A stretch of DNA of 23,323 nucleotides, taken from RZYY01 sp036794825. GTDB lineage: Bacteria > Bacteroidota > Bacteroidia > Bacteroidales > 4484-276. Where the stretch lies: the NCBI GenBank assembly GCA_036794825.1, contig DAIRGA010000046.1, forward strand, positions 1 through 23,323, read 5' to 3'. This document shows positions 15,348 to 22,967 of this stretch, in pieces. Below the pieces are notes generated by a model. It saw nothing but the letters and a program-made list of their open reading frames with translations. It made no database searches and had not been told where the DNA came from. Each line of letters begins with the position of its first letter. The stretch's first letter is position 1. Both the position numbers and the translations under genes were made by a program.

Positions 15348-15355
15348 TATTTTTG
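15348..15355 (+). promoter_or_regulatory. Probable -7 box for the GH13 gene
   Basis: TATTTTTG fits TAnnTTTG, 75 bp before the ATG at 15431. The -33 element is not clear. Confidence 0.4.
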
Positions 15356-15430
15356 CCACAGCTTTCTGGTTCATAGTTTTCGTTTATTTGACACAGCAAC
15401 ATTCAAATCATTAATAATCATACCATTATC

Positions 15431-16789
15431 ATGAAAAAAATCTTCTTAGTTTTGATTGCATCCGCCTTTCTCTTTGCCGGATGCACGCAGATGTCCGAAC
15501 ACAAAAGCAAAGGCCCAGTAAGCAATGTTCAGCATCCTGAGTGGAGCAAAAATGTAAACATTTATGAGGTCAATCTCAGGCAGTTCACCGAAGAGGGCAC
15601 TTTAAGCTCTTTTATCAAGCACATGCCACGCCTGCGCAATATGGGCGTTGATATTCTGTGGTTTATGCCGATCCACCCCATCGGAGAGCTGAACCGCAAA
15701 GGAAAAATGGGGAGCTATTACTCGGTGCAGGACTACAAGCTGGTGAATTCGGAGTTCGGAACCATCGAGGAGTTTCAGATGGTGGTCAAGCTGGCGCATG
15801 AGCTGGGAATGTACGTCATTATTGACTGGGTGGCCAATCATACTGCCTGGGATCATGAGTGGGTGACAAAACATCCGGAGTGGTATGCAAAGAATGAAAA
15901 GGGTGAGATGTATTCACCCTACGACTGGTCTGATGTGGTTCAGCTGGATTACAGCAACCAGGAGCTGCGCGCCGAAATGCTCGATGCACTAAAGTTTTGG
16001 GTTACCGAAACCGATATTGATGGTTATCGCTGCGACGTAGCCGACCTGGTTCCTCTGGATTTCTGGGAAAACGCCCGCAAGGAACTCGACAAGATCAAGC
16101 CGGTTTTCATGCTGGCTGAGTCGGATAAAGAGCCGCTGCTTACCAACGCTTTCGATATGGATTACGGTTGGAAGCTGCACCACATCGCTAATAATATTGC
16201 CAAAAAGGAAGCAGATGCCAACACCATCCAGCAGTATTTTGATGATTTGGATAAAACCTTCCCTAAAGGTGCAATGCGGATGAATTTCACCTCCAATCAC
16301 GACGAAAATTCTTGGAACGGAACTGAATTCGAACGACTGGGAGGTGGCGCAGAAACCTTCTTTGTGCTGATGTCCACAGTGCCGGGCATGCCGCTCATCT
16401 ACACCGGGCAGGAGGCTGCCATGAAAAAGCGCCTTGAATTTTTCGATAAAGACCCTGTTGACTGGTCAAACATTCCGTTGACGGAATTTTATCGCACGCT
16501 CCTCAACCTGAAAAAGAGAAACCAGGCTCTGTGGAATGGCAACTGGGGCGCACCGCTGAAGCGTGTTTATACCAACAACGACAAAGCTGTGTATGCATTT
16601 ACCCGCTCCACCGAAGATGCAGCAGTTATGGTAATCCTTAATCTGACAGACGCCGGGCAGCAGGTGCAGTTTCAGGGCGAGAGCCACGTTGCAGTCTATA
16701 AAAACGTATTCACCAATCAGCCCATGCCGGTGGTGAAAGATCAGCAGATGACCCTCAAGCCCTGGGAGTATTTTGTTTTGGAAAAATAA
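15431..16789 (+). CDS. GH13 alpha-amylase-family lipoprotein
   Basis: A 452-residue glycoside hydrolase with a lipoprotein signal peptide (lipobox LFAGC, lipidated Cys18). The (beta/alpha)8 GH13 motifs are all visible: IIDWVANHT (region I), GYRCDVAD with nucleophile Asp202 (region II), LAESD with acid/base Glu230 (region III), and TSNHDEN with Asp291 (region IV). Conserved late elements include PLIYTGQE. A C-terminal beta-domain of about 75 residues closes the protein. It should cleave alpha-1,4-glucan or maltooligosaccharides at the membrane; whether it faces the periplasm or the cell surface cannot be told. It is compact and lacks carbohydrate-binding modules, unlike SusG-type enzymes. No susC/susD genes are nearby. 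It converges with a secreted esterase bearing a starch-binding-like domain. Confidence 0.93.
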   Translation: MKKIFLVLIASAFLFAGCTQMSEHKSKGPVSNVQHPEWSKNVNIYEVNLRQFTEEGTLSSFIKHMPRLRNMGVDILWFMPIHPIGELNRKGKMGSYYSVQDYKLVNSEFGTIEEFQMVVKLAHELGMYVIIDWVANHTAWDHEWVTKHPEWYAKNEKGEMYSPYDWSDVVQLDYSNQELRAEMLDALKFWVTETDIDGYRCDVADLVPLDFWENARKELDKIKPVFMLAESDKEPLLTNAFDMDYGWKLHHIANNIAKKEADANTIQQYFDDLDKTFPKGAMRMNFTSNHDENSWNGTEFERLGGGAETFFVLMSTVPGMPLIYTGQEAAMKKRLEFFDKDPVDWSNIPLTEFYRTLLNLKKRNQALWNGNWGAPLKRVYTNNDKAVYAFTRSTEDAAVMVILNLTDAGQQVQFQGESHVAVYKNVFTNQPMPVVKDQQMTLKPWEYFVLEK

Positions 16790-16885
16790 ATTGAAGGATG
16801 GTAGTGATAGCACTGCCGGCTGTAAACTGCCGACTTTTTACTGCTGACTCATTCCTGAAAAGGCTTTTGCCTATTCAAGAGAAAC

Positions 16886-18277
16886 TTAATACAGCAGGAA
16901 TTTCCGGCTGATTTGCAATCCGTTACCGCTAACAAGCACTACATAAATTCCTCCGGATAACGAAGAGACCTGAATGTATTCGCCAGGTGTTACTGTGTCC
17001 TGAAGAATCATTCTGCCGGTCAGATCAAACAGATTGAAGCTAAATGGCAGGTTTTCCAGTTCCGCACTGTTGGTTTCCAGTTTGATGAGTTGATTACAAA
17101 CCCTTATCAGCAGAGGGATTCCTGGCTCAAACTCATCAATTGCGGTAGAACCTTCAAGGAATAACCACTGGTAAGCCTGGCTGAATTGTGTCCGCCAGAG
17201 GTACTCGTTGTGCTGGCCGCCCGGTACAACTTTCAGGTTGAGTACGGAAGCGGCAAAACCGGCTGCCATCAATGTATCCATCATCAGGTTCATCTGATTT
17301 ACCAGCCCGCCGCTTTCCGCAGTGCCCCCCATCATGTAGTAGCGTACAGGATGCTGTTTCCCGGTTTCATAAGCAAAGATGTAAGACGAGTCGCTGAACC
17401 AAAAGGAGGGTGAAAAAACGCCGGCTTTGCTGAAAACCTCTTGATACTTAAGTCCTAAGTAATGAGAGATCAGACCGCCCAGCGAGCTTCCCATAACACC
17501 CGTGAATTCCCGTTCGGGCTTTGTACGGTAATGATCATCAATATAAGGTTTGAGGGTCTCAACCATAAATTGCGCATACAGATCGCCGTCGCCACCACCA
17601 TATTGCTGGTTTGGCCAGGGAGTGTATTCGGCTATTCGGTGGGAGCCTCCATTGTCAATCCCGACTACAATAGGAACCTCTTTCCCGTTGTTAAACAGAG
17701 AGTTAAGTGTTTCATCCACTTCCCACTCACCGGCAAAAGAAGTGTAAAGATCGAAGAGGTTTTGACCATCGTGCATGTAAAGTACCGGATAACGCTTTGT
17801 AGAAGTTTCGTAATCGGGGGGGAGATAGAGCCAGATCCGGCGTGTGCGGTTAAGCTGTGGAATGAAAAAATCATTGTCCATAACAACTACATTGGGCGCC
17901 GCAGTTGTTCCGGTTCCTCCCAGGTCTTCCCAGCTTAATATGGTGAGCATCAATGTATCGGATGTGCCAAACGTAAAAGTCCGGTTGGGAAGGTACCCTC
18001 CGTTTTCATTGCCTTCCACCGTTTCCCAACTGCCTCGCGTAAATTTGAACTGAATATTACCCGTTCCTGACAGGACGATCTGTGGTTTGCCGTATGCACC
18101 AATGTTGAGGATAAAATCCTGGCTGCCAGGGTTCCAGTTATTGAAGTTTCCGGCGATGTAAATATTATCTCCCGGCGGGGTGTTGGCAGGGATGGAGGTT
18201 ACGATGACGGTAACTTCCGCAGATGTCAGGGTATAACTGGTAAAACAAGCAAACAGCAAAAGGGCAAGGTTTTTCAT
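16886..18277 (-). CDS. Secreted esterase with starch-binding-like domain and T9SS sorting domain
   Basis: A 463-residue exported protein. Signal peptide ~1-20. Residues ~22-118 resemble a CBM20/CBM48-like beta-sandwich (IYIAGNFNNWNPGSQDF, IQFKFTRGSWETVEG). An esterase-D/feruloyl-esterase-like alpha/beta hydrolase follows (~135-375): RRIWLYLPPDY, YPVLYMHDGQN, the nucleophile elbow GSSLGG with Ser265, and His356 in GGQHNEYLW. The last ~75 residues form a T9SS sorting domain (FNLFDLTGRMIL, SLSGGIYVVLVSG, ISRKFLLY). It probably de-esterifies a polysaccharide outside the cell; the exact substrate is unknown. It is convergent with the GH13 gene, and no strong shared terminator is visible in the 96-bp gap. 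Confidence 0.9.
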   Translation of the reverse strand: MKNLALLLFACFTSYTLTSAEVTVIVTSIPANTPPGDNIYIAGNFNNWNPGSQDFILNIGAYGKPQIVLSGTGNIQFKFTRGSWETVEGNENGGYLPNRTFTFGTSDTLMLTILSWEDLGGTGTTAAPNVVVMDNDFFIPQLNRTRRIWLYLPPDYETSTKRYPVLYMHDGQNLFDLYTSFAGEWEVDETLNSLFNNGKEVPIVVGIDNGGSHRIAEYTPWPNQQYGGGDGDLYAQFMVETLKPYIDDHYRTKPEREFTGVMGSSLGGLISHYLGLKYQEVFSKAGVFSPSFWFSDSSYIFAYETGKQHPVRYYMMGGTAESGGLVNQMNLMMDTLMAAGFAASVLNLKVVPGGQHNEYLWRTQFSQAYQWLFLEGSTAIDEFEPGIPLLIRVCNQLIKLETNSAELENLPFSFNLFDLTGRMILQDTVTPGEYIQVSSLSGGIYVVLVSGNGLQISRKFLLY

Positions 18278-18357
18278 GTCAGGGATGTTTTCATTATCAG
18301 TTAGTTACGGATGATTTTGACAGCATTTCGTTGTAATCAATTTTATCAATTTGCTCA

Positions 18358-18390
18358 CAAAGGTATGGTTTTTAATAATTTGAGGTCAAA
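18358..18390 (-). promoter_or_regulatory. Bacteroidota-type promoter for the esterase gene
   Basis: Minus strand: TTTG (18387-18390), 21-bp spacer, TACCTTTG (18358-18365), about 80 bp before the ATG. Confidence 0.5.
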
Positions 18391-18436
18391 TTGGTTCGTC
18401 AGGCGGTGCTTTCATAGCAGGCGTAATGAATTTGGT

Positions 18437-18444
18437 TACTTTTG
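18437..18444 (+). promoter_or_regulatory. -7 box for the EamA transporter gene
   Basis: TACTTTTG fits TAnnTTTG. It ends 14 bp before the ATG pair at 18459/18462, which favours those starts over the upstream ATG at 18426. No good -33 element is seen. Confidence 0.5.
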
Positions 18445-18458
18445 CGGCCAATTTTTCG

Positions 18459-19385
18459 ATGATGAATCAGGCCAGAAAGAAATTTGTTGTTGGAGCATCT
18501 GCGGTGAGTCTTGCTGCAGTGCTGTGGGGTTTTGACGGTATTGTATTTACACCACGGCTCTACAACCTGCAGGTAAGCTATGTTGTGTTTGTGCTGCATC
18601 TTTTACCTTTTGTGCTGATGAATTTTATATTTTTCAGGCAATACAGGCAGCTTAAAAATTTCACCCTGCACGATACGGTAATCTTTGCTTTGATCGCTCT
18701 TTTTGGCGGCGCATTCGGAACGCTGGCCATAGTCAAAGCGCTGTTTCTGATGAATTTCAACCATCTTTCCGTGGTTGTTCTGCTGCAGAAGTTGCAACCC
18801 ATTTTTGCCATTTTACTTGCAGTGATTTTCCTTGGCGAAAAAACAGGCCGCCATTTTCTGTTGTGGGCTTCTTTGGCTATCATTGGCGGGTATTTCCTCA
18901 CTTTCGGCTTCTCGCTTCCCGATCTTGCAATGGATAAAAACACGCTGCATGCTTCACTTCTGGCACTCCTGGCCGCATTTTCGTTCGGAAGTTCCACAGT
19001 ATTTTCCAAAATGATTCTCGGAAAATATGATTTCGTAACCTCGGTTTTTTACCGCTATGGGTTCACTACCGTAATTATGTTGATGATAATGATTGGCTTT
19101 GGTGACTTCAGCCAATTTTCGTTAACCACCAGTCAAAACTGGATCTTCATCACCATAATCTGCCTTACTACCGGCTCGGGAACCATGTTCCTCTATTATT
19201 ACGGTTTGAAGAATGTAAAAGCGATTTTTGCTACCATCAGCGAACTGATGTTCCCCATCTCAGCGGTAGTGTTCGATTACCTCTTCAATGGCAGCCTTTT
19301 CACTCCAATTCAATGGATTAGCGCAGCAGTGATGATTTTTTCGATTTTAAAACTGAATAGCGCTGGCAAAAAAGGGAAAGCGTAA
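18459..19385 (+). CDS. EamA-family (DMT superfamily) transporter
   Basis: About 308 residues with ten predicted transmembrane helices in two five-helix EamA repeats. The first half includes SLAAVLWGFDGIVF, VVFVLHLLPFVLMNFIFF, the helix around GGAFGTLAIVKALFL and LLQKLQPIFAILLAVIFLGEK; the second half repeats the pattern with LLALLAAFSFGSSTVFSK and a final SELMFPISAVVFDYLF. The QP.FA....FLGE pattern is typical of drug/metabolite exporters. The substrate is unknown. An alternative start at 18426 would add 11 residues, but it overlaps the -7 box at 18437-18444. The gene is transcribed away from the esterase and stands alone. Confidence 0.88.
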   Translation: MMNQARKKFVVGASAVSLAAVLWGFDGIVFTPRLYNLQVSYVVFVLHLLPFVLMNFIFFRQYRQLKNFTLHDTVIFALIALFGGAFGTLAIVKALFLMNFNHLSVVVLLQKLQPIFAILLAVIFLGEKTGRHFLLWASLAIIGGYFLTFGFSLPDLAMDKNTLHASLLALLAAFSFGSSTVFSKMILGKYDFVTSVFYRYGFTTVIMLMIMIGFGDFSQFSLTTSQNWIFITIICLTTGSGTMFLYYYGLKNVKAIFATISELMFPISAVVFDYLFNGSLFTPIQWISAAVMIFSILKLNSAGKKGKA

Positions 19386-19555
19386 ATGCTAACAAGTTCT
19401 TTATCTGAGCCTTCGGTTTTTTTTTCACCGCAGCAGACACCACAGGGCGCCTTACTATCTCATTTTTTAATTTCCTGCTTTTCTTGGAAGAATTTTCTGA
19501 CGATGGCATCCATTGGAAAATGACAAATCTAAAAAGACAAATACCTCTCAGCCGT

Positions 19556-19617
19556 CAGGCAGGAATACGAAACCTCAAAATTTAATTACCAAACCGATAC
19601 ACATTCATTCCTGCCTG
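19556..19617. repeat. 11-bp inverted repeat
   Basis: Perfect arms CAGGCAGGAAT (19556-19566) and ATTCCTGCCTG (19607-19617) separated by 40 bp of A/T-rich DNA. Confidence 0.7.
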
Positions 19618-19747
19618 AATTCGTTATGCAGAGTTGCTTTGACTGTTTGGATTTTTGATCCTCAATAGATTGATTTCTATTGCAGATTTGTTAACAATGC
19701 TGTCCGGGTAAAACTAATCAATCCTCCTGAAACCCTTGATTTCTTTA

Positions 19748-19765
19748 ATCCCGAAAATTCGGGAT
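19748..19765. repeat. Short palindrome, CCCGAA/TTCGGG type
   Basis: Arms ATCCCGAA / TTCGGGAT around two bases. Related CCCG...CGGG cores occur at 14595-14610 and 21537-21560, so this is probably a dispersed palindrome family. Confidence 0.7.
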
Positions 19766-19794
19766 ATTTTCAAAATTAGGATGACATTTTCCTG

Positions 19795-19845
19795 CAATAC
19801 TTCACCCCGTACGTTCGGGGATTCCGCATAGCGGATAAAGTATTG
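19795..19845. repeat. Compound hairpin: two stems enclosed by a third
   Basis: Outer arms CAATACTT (19795-19802) and AAGTATTG (19838-19845) enclose CCCCG/CGGGG (19805-19820) and TCCGC/GCGGA (19823-19835). All stems are perfect, which gives a possible three-way junction as DNA or RNA. Confidence 0.75.
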
Positions 19846-19874
19846 TACCAGAGAATTTTACAATTTGCAAAATT

Positions 19875-19887
19875 TCCACGTAGTGGA
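19875..19887. repeat. Short palindrome TCCAC/GTGGA
   Basis: Perfect 5-bp arms with a 3-nt centre, in the same style as the hairpin at 19823-19835. Flanking A/T-rich arms pair imperfectly. Confidence 0.55.
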
Positions 19888-19914
19888 TTTACAAATTTTT
19901 GTAGGTCAGCAGTG

Positions 19915-19946
19915 ATTTTTAATCAAAAATAATTGAATTACATTTG
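19915..19946 (+). promoter_or_regulatory. Promoter/operator region of the VapBC-like pair
   Basis: -7 box TACATTTG (19939-19946), 14 bp before the antitoxin ATG. Just upstream is a perfect inverted repeat ATTTTT (19915-19920) / AAAAAT (19925-19930), a possible site for autoregulation by the antitoxin. The operator role is inferred. Confidence 0.45.
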
Positions 19947-19960
19947 TCAAAAAAACCATC

Positions 19961-20173
19961 ATGGAAATCATTCAGGTTGAAATAAAAAATAAGAATGCAC
20001 TAACCATTTTAAAAGGAATGGAAAAAGCCCAGATCATACGGCTTCTGAAAAGAAAAAAGAAAACCGGTTTTGATATAGCATCTCTTCGGGGTGTTTTAAC
20101 CTCGGAAAAAGCAATAGAACTGGCAAAACAGGTTGACCAACAACGCGAAGAATGGAACAGCACAGGTATTTGA
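19961..20173 (+). CDS. Putative VapB-like antitoxin
   Basis: A 70-residue protein located directly before a PIN toxin and overlapping it by 22 bp. It begins with a short strand-like segment (MEIIQVEIKNKNALTIL), has a basic stretch (RLLKRKKK, around 27-34) and ends in a charged helix (KAIELAKQVDQQREEWNSTGI). This resembles the toxin-wrapping tails of antitoxins and many short Bacteroidota antitoxins annotated beside PIN proteins. I do not recognise a standard AbrB, RHH or Phd DNA-binding fold with certainty, so the call rests mainly on size, charge and position. Confidence 0.7.
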   Translation: MEIIQVEIKNKNALTILKGMEKAQIIRLLKRKKKTGFDIASLRGVLTSEKAIELAKQVDQQREEWNSTGI

Positions 20174-20547
20174 TTGACACAAACATTTCCATTTATTACT
20201 TTGGATCAATCCTGTCAGAGAGTGCAATAGCTTTTCTCGAGTCTGTATTCAAAAGTAAATATTTCCTGTCAGTTATTAACCGTATCGAATTGCTTGGATT
20301 TAGCAACCTTACTGAAAACGAATACAATGCACTCGAAACCTATGTTAGAAACGCATCAATGCTCGATCTTGATGAAGCAGTGATTTTGGAGACGATTCGT
20401 ATTCGCCGTGAGTATAGGGTTAAGCTTCCGGATGCGATAATTGCAGCCACCTGCTTGACGAATGGTTGTTGCCTTGTTACCAATAACTTGAAGGATTTTC
20501 ATAAAATCAAAGGACTCGAATTGAAAATCCTGCATACAATCGCTTGA
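20152..20547 (+). CDS. vapC: VapC-like PIN-domain ribonuclease toxin
   Basis: A 131-residue PIN domain with the full acidic set: Asp9 in YLIDTNI, Glu46 in NRIELLGF, Asp94 in LPDAIIAAT and Asp115 in TNNLKDF. These coordinate metal for site-specific RNA cleavage, in known cases of tRNA or rRNA. The ATG at 20152 lies inside the end of the antitoxin gene, implying coupled translation and the usual antitoxin-first order. The pair sits between palindrome-rich DNA on the left and the 77-bp repeats on the right, typical of an accessory locus. No residue appears lost, so it is probably active. Confidence 0.9.
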   Translation: MEQHRYLIDTNISIYYFGSILSESAIAFLESVFKSKYFLSVINRIELLGFSNLTENEYNALETYVRNASMLDLDEAVILETIRIRREYRVKLPDAIIAATCLTNGCCLVTNNLKDFHKIKGLELKILHTIA

Positions 20548-20591
20548 TAAAAATGTGTTCCTGTTATTCAACATACATTCACACTTAACCA

Positions 20592-20795
20592 GGCGATGCA
20601 CTGAGACTGCGATGCACTGAGCTTGTCGAAGTGCCCAACCCCGAACATTTCCACTGAGCCTTCGGCGTGAGACTTCGGCGTGAGCGCTCAGTCGAACGCT
20701 TGTCGAAGTGACCAACCCCGAACATTTACACTGAACCTTCGGCGTGAGACTTCGGCGTGAGCGCTCAGTCGAATGCTTGCCGAAGTGCCGAACCC
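20592..20795. repeat. Dispersed repeat cluster with 77-bp tandem units
   Basis: CCAACCCCGAACATTT starts at 20635 and again at 20712, a period of 77 bp, with a partial third copy near 20787. Each unit contains CTTCGGCGTGAG twice and GCGCTCAGTCGAA once. It is preceded by two GCGATGCACTGAG copies and a CACTGAGCTTGTCGAAGTG quasi-palindrome, a word often met in bacterial intergenic repeats. A related copy, same orientation, ends the window at 23244-23323. No open frame of note. Confidence 0.88.
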
Positions 20796-20866
20796 CTCAA
20801 CCCCTGAACTCTTCAACCTTTCAACCACTCAAACTTACACCGAACACTTAACAAAGAATAAATCCT

Positions 20867-20874
20867 TATTTTTG
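20867..20874 (+). promoter_or_regulatory. -7 box for the RelBE-like pair
   Basis: TATTTTTG fits TAnnTTTG, 17 bp before the antitoxin ATG. The -33 element is not clear. Confidence 0.5.
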
Positions 20875-20891
20875 CCCAAACATTAAACACC

Positions 20892-21104
20892 ATGCTACAA
20901 ATAAACAAGGTATATGTAACTGATGAAAACAAACATCCAATTGCCGTTCAGGTGGACATCAGAACATTTGAAAAAATTGAAATGTTGCTCGAAGACTATG
21001 CTTTGGGGCAGTTTATAAGCGAAAACAGCCCGGAAGATGCACTTACAGTAAATGAGGCAAAAGCATATTACGATAATCTGACAAGCAAAGGGGAATGCAA
21101 ATAA
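20892..21104 (+). CDS. RelB/Phd-like antitoxin
   Basis: A 70-residue acidic protein. Its start (INKVYVTDENKHPIAVQVDIRTFEKIEMLLEDYAL) has the strand-helix layout of Phd/YefM-RelB antitoxins, which use this part to bind operator DNA. The rest (NSPEDALTVNEAKAYYDNLTSKGECK) would wrap the toxin. It is followed by a RelE-family toxin with a 10-bp overlap. The small size and partner make the role likely; the subfamily is uncertain. Confidence 0.8.
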   Translation: MLQINKVYVTDENKHPIAVQVDIRTFEKIEMLLEDYALGQFISENSPEDALTVNEAKAYYDNLTSKGECK

Positions 21105-21361
21105 GAATAAACAGGAAGTTCCTGAAAGAGCTTGACGTTTTACCGGAAAAAGAGAGAAAAAGGATTGAACAGTTCGTGTTTGAAGACAGCATTAATTTTG
21201 AAAACGTCAATAATGTTACCGGAATTAAAAAACTTAAGGGGTATCAAAACTATTACAGGATTAGGTTTGGAGACTATCGGGCAGGTTTAAAGTATGAAAA
21301 TGATACACTCACTTTTGAACGACTCATTCATCGGAAAGATATCTACAAGTTTTATCCTTAA
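21095..21361 (+). CDS. RelE/ParE-superfamily toxin
   Basis: An 88-residue protein with the compact RelE fold pattern: an N-terminal strand (MQIRINRKFLKEL), two helices, a central KLKGYQNYYRIRFGDYRAGLKYE hairpin and the end HRKDIYKFYP, which matches the conserved HR.DIY..F tail of RelE toxins. Family members cleave mRNA in the ribosome or, in the ParE branch, inhibit gyrase. The RIRFGDYR...HRKDIYKFYP pattern favours the RelE branch, but this is not decisive. The start codon overlaps the end of the antitoxin gene, so translation is probably coupled. Confidence 0.88.
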   Translation: MQIRINRKFLKELDVLPEKERKRIEQFVFEDSINFENVNNVTGIKKLKGYQNYYRIRFGDYRAGLKYENDTLTFERLIHRKDIYKFYP

Positions 21362-21474
21362 CCAAATCCGATCAATAGTTTGATCATTCAGCAATTAAAA
21401 TAAAAGTTGGGTACTTTTTGTCAACCAAAATCATGATAGGTCAAACCCCAAACACCAAATTGAGCGAAGCGCCT

Positions 21475-21560
21475 GCCCCGGTGAAATTCGCAAAGCGATA
21501 CTATTTCACGGGGCCTGCCCCGACTCTTAGGGGAAATCCCGAGAGCGCAGTGATTCGGGA
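21475..21560. repeat. Hairpin cluster upstream of the AlbA_2 gene
   Basis: A long hairpin pairs GCCCCGGTGAAAT (21475-21487) with ATTTCACGGGGC (21503-21514), with one bulged G and an inner TCGC/GCGA stem. It is followed by CCCC/GGGG and TCCCGA/TTCGGGA stems (to about 21560). It lies between the RelE-like toxin and the next gene and could affect both transcripts. Confidence 0.75.
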
Positions 21561-21593
21561 CAACAAACAACGAACTCTTCAACCCTTTCACCA

Positions 21594-22967
21594 ATGATAC
21601 CCGATAAAGAATCGCAAAATGTTGAGTTCAAGCAAGGTTGGCATGACGACTATCTGAAACACCTGTGTGCGTTTGCAAATGGCCGGGGTGGCAGGCTTTA
21701 CCTGGGCATCAGCGATGACGGTAACTTTATTGGAGTAAATAATGCCAAAAAGCTGTTGGAAGATATTCCCAACAAAGTAATTCAACGATTAGGAATCACA
21801 GTTGATGTGGAGCTAAAAGATTACAACCGTAAAGACTTGATCGAAATTATTGTAAACCCTGTTTCCGTTCCAATTTCATATCATGGCAAATACTATATTC
21901 GTAGTGGAAGCACAGTGCAGGAGCTCAGCGGGCACGAACTCAGAAGGTTCATCCTACAAAAAGACAACATCTCCTGGGATGAAATAACGATTCCGGACGC
22001 AAAAATTGATGATCTGGACGAACCATTGATAATGCGTTTTCTGTCAAAGGCTGTTGACACTAAACGACTATCGCCCGTTGCGATCAAAGAAGACATAAGT
22101 TTATTGTTAAACAAGCTAGACCTGTTAAACGATAAAGGCGAACTCACACGTGCAGCGATATTGCTTTTTGGAAAACGACCACACAAATACATCCGCTCTG
22201 CCACGGTAAAGCTGGGACGATTTGGAGACTCTGACACTGATTTGATCAGCCATGACATTATTGAAGGAAGTATTCTCGACATGCCAGAACGTATCCTTGA
22301 TATGCTCAGGACAAAGTATTTGAGCTCACCAATTTATTATGAAGGAATTGAGCGCAAGGAAAAATTAGAGTATCCCGAAAAAGCACTCCGGGAGGCATTA
22401 CTTAATGCAATCGTGCACAGGGATTATGGTGTGCAAACCGATGTAACAATTCGGGTGTACAGCAATAAGATCGTATTTTGGAACAGTGGTCCGTTGATTG
22501 CACCTTTAAGCCTTGAATTGCTAAAACAAGAACACCCTTCAAAAAGAAGAAACCCACTTATTGCAAATGTATTTTTTAGGTATGGATATATTGAGGCCTG
22601 GGGTAGAGGTATTCTTTTGATGATGGAAGAAGCTGCCAAAGCAGGCTTGCCTGAGCCTTTGCTTGAAGAATATGCCGGTGGAATACAGGTAACATTCTTA
22701 AAAAACAGCACAGAAACTGTAGGGAAAAGTGTGGAGAAAAGTGTGGAGAAAAGTGTGGAGAAAAGTGTGGAGAAAAGTGTGGAGAAAATAGTTGCTTTGA
22801 TTTTAACCTATCCTTCTATTACCCAAAAAGAAATGGCAAAACAAACAGGATTATCAAGACGTGGGGTAGAAAAAAACATTGGCATTTTGAAAAAGAAGGG
22901 TAAAATTAAACGCATCGGCCCCGCTAAAGGCGGCCACTGGCAAATAATTGATCGTCAAAAAGAATAA
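21594..22967 (+). CDS. AlbA_2/Schlafen-type DNA-binding ATPase with C-terminal winged HTH
   Basis: A 457-residue cytoplasmic protein. The N-terminal ~120 residues are an AlbA_2 (Schlafen AlbA) domain: VEFKQGWHDDYLKHLCAFAN and GGRLYLGISDDGNFIGV. A middle section leads to a RecG-like/HATPase_c_4 domain around 265-365, with EALREALLNAIVHRDY and WGRGILLMMEEAAKAGLPEP. A linker of KSVE repeats (378-397) joins this to a winged helix-turn-helix (~400-450, ITQKEMAKQTGLSRRGVEKNIGILKKKGKIKRIG). Such proteins are annotated as transcriptional regulators or ATP-binding proteins, are common in accessory DNA and are sometimes near defence genes. No catalytic nuclease motif was identified and the function is unknown. 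No clear promoter is seen; a hairpin cluster precedes it. Confidence 0.88.
   Translation: MIPDKESQNVEFKQGWHDDYLKHLCAFANGRGGRLYLGISDDGNFIGVNNAKKLLEDIPNKVIQRLGITVDVELKDYNRKDLIEIIVNPVSVPISYHGKYYIRSGSTVQELSGHELRRFILQKDNISWDEITIPDAKIDDLDEPLIMRFLSKAVDTKRLSPVAIKEDISLLLNKLDLLNDKGELTRAAILLFGKRPHKYIRSATVKLGRFGDSDTDLISHDIIEGSILDMPERILDMLRTKYLSSPIYYEGIERKEKLEYPEKALREALLNAIVHRDYGVQTDVTIRVYSNKIVFWNSGPLIAPLSLELLKQEHPSKRRNPLIANVFFRYGYIEAWGRGILLMMEEAAKAGLPEPLLEEYAGGIQVTFLKNSTETVGKSVEKSVEKSVEKSVEKSVEKIVALILTYPSITQKEMAKQTGLSRRGVEKNIGILKKKGKIKRIGPAKGGHWQIIDRQKE
22725..22784 (+). repeat. In-frame 12-bp minisatellite, five perfect copies
   Basis: Five consecutive identical copies of AAAAGTGTGGAG, encoding KSVE repeats in the linker of the AlbA_2 protein. 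The 12-bp unit preserves the reading frame, so gain or loss of copies would change only linker length. The perfect identity at nucleotide level indicates recent expansion or homogenisation. Confidence 0.95.

Larger units (their letters stand above)
19386..19960. other. Palindrome-rich intergenic region
   Basis: 575 bp with no gene I can support. It contains at least five distinct inverted repeats (listed separately) and the control region of the VapBC-like pair at its right end. Confidence 0.7.

Noticed and set aside
16797..16850. Terminator between the convergent GH13 and esterase genes.
   Set aside because: The GGTAGTG/CACTGCC stem needs a G-T pair and is not followed directly by a T-run, so the support is weak.
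18311..18535. Short plus-strand open frame before the EamA gene.
   Set aside because: It overlaps the divergent promoters and the EamA gene in another frame and has no recognisable features.
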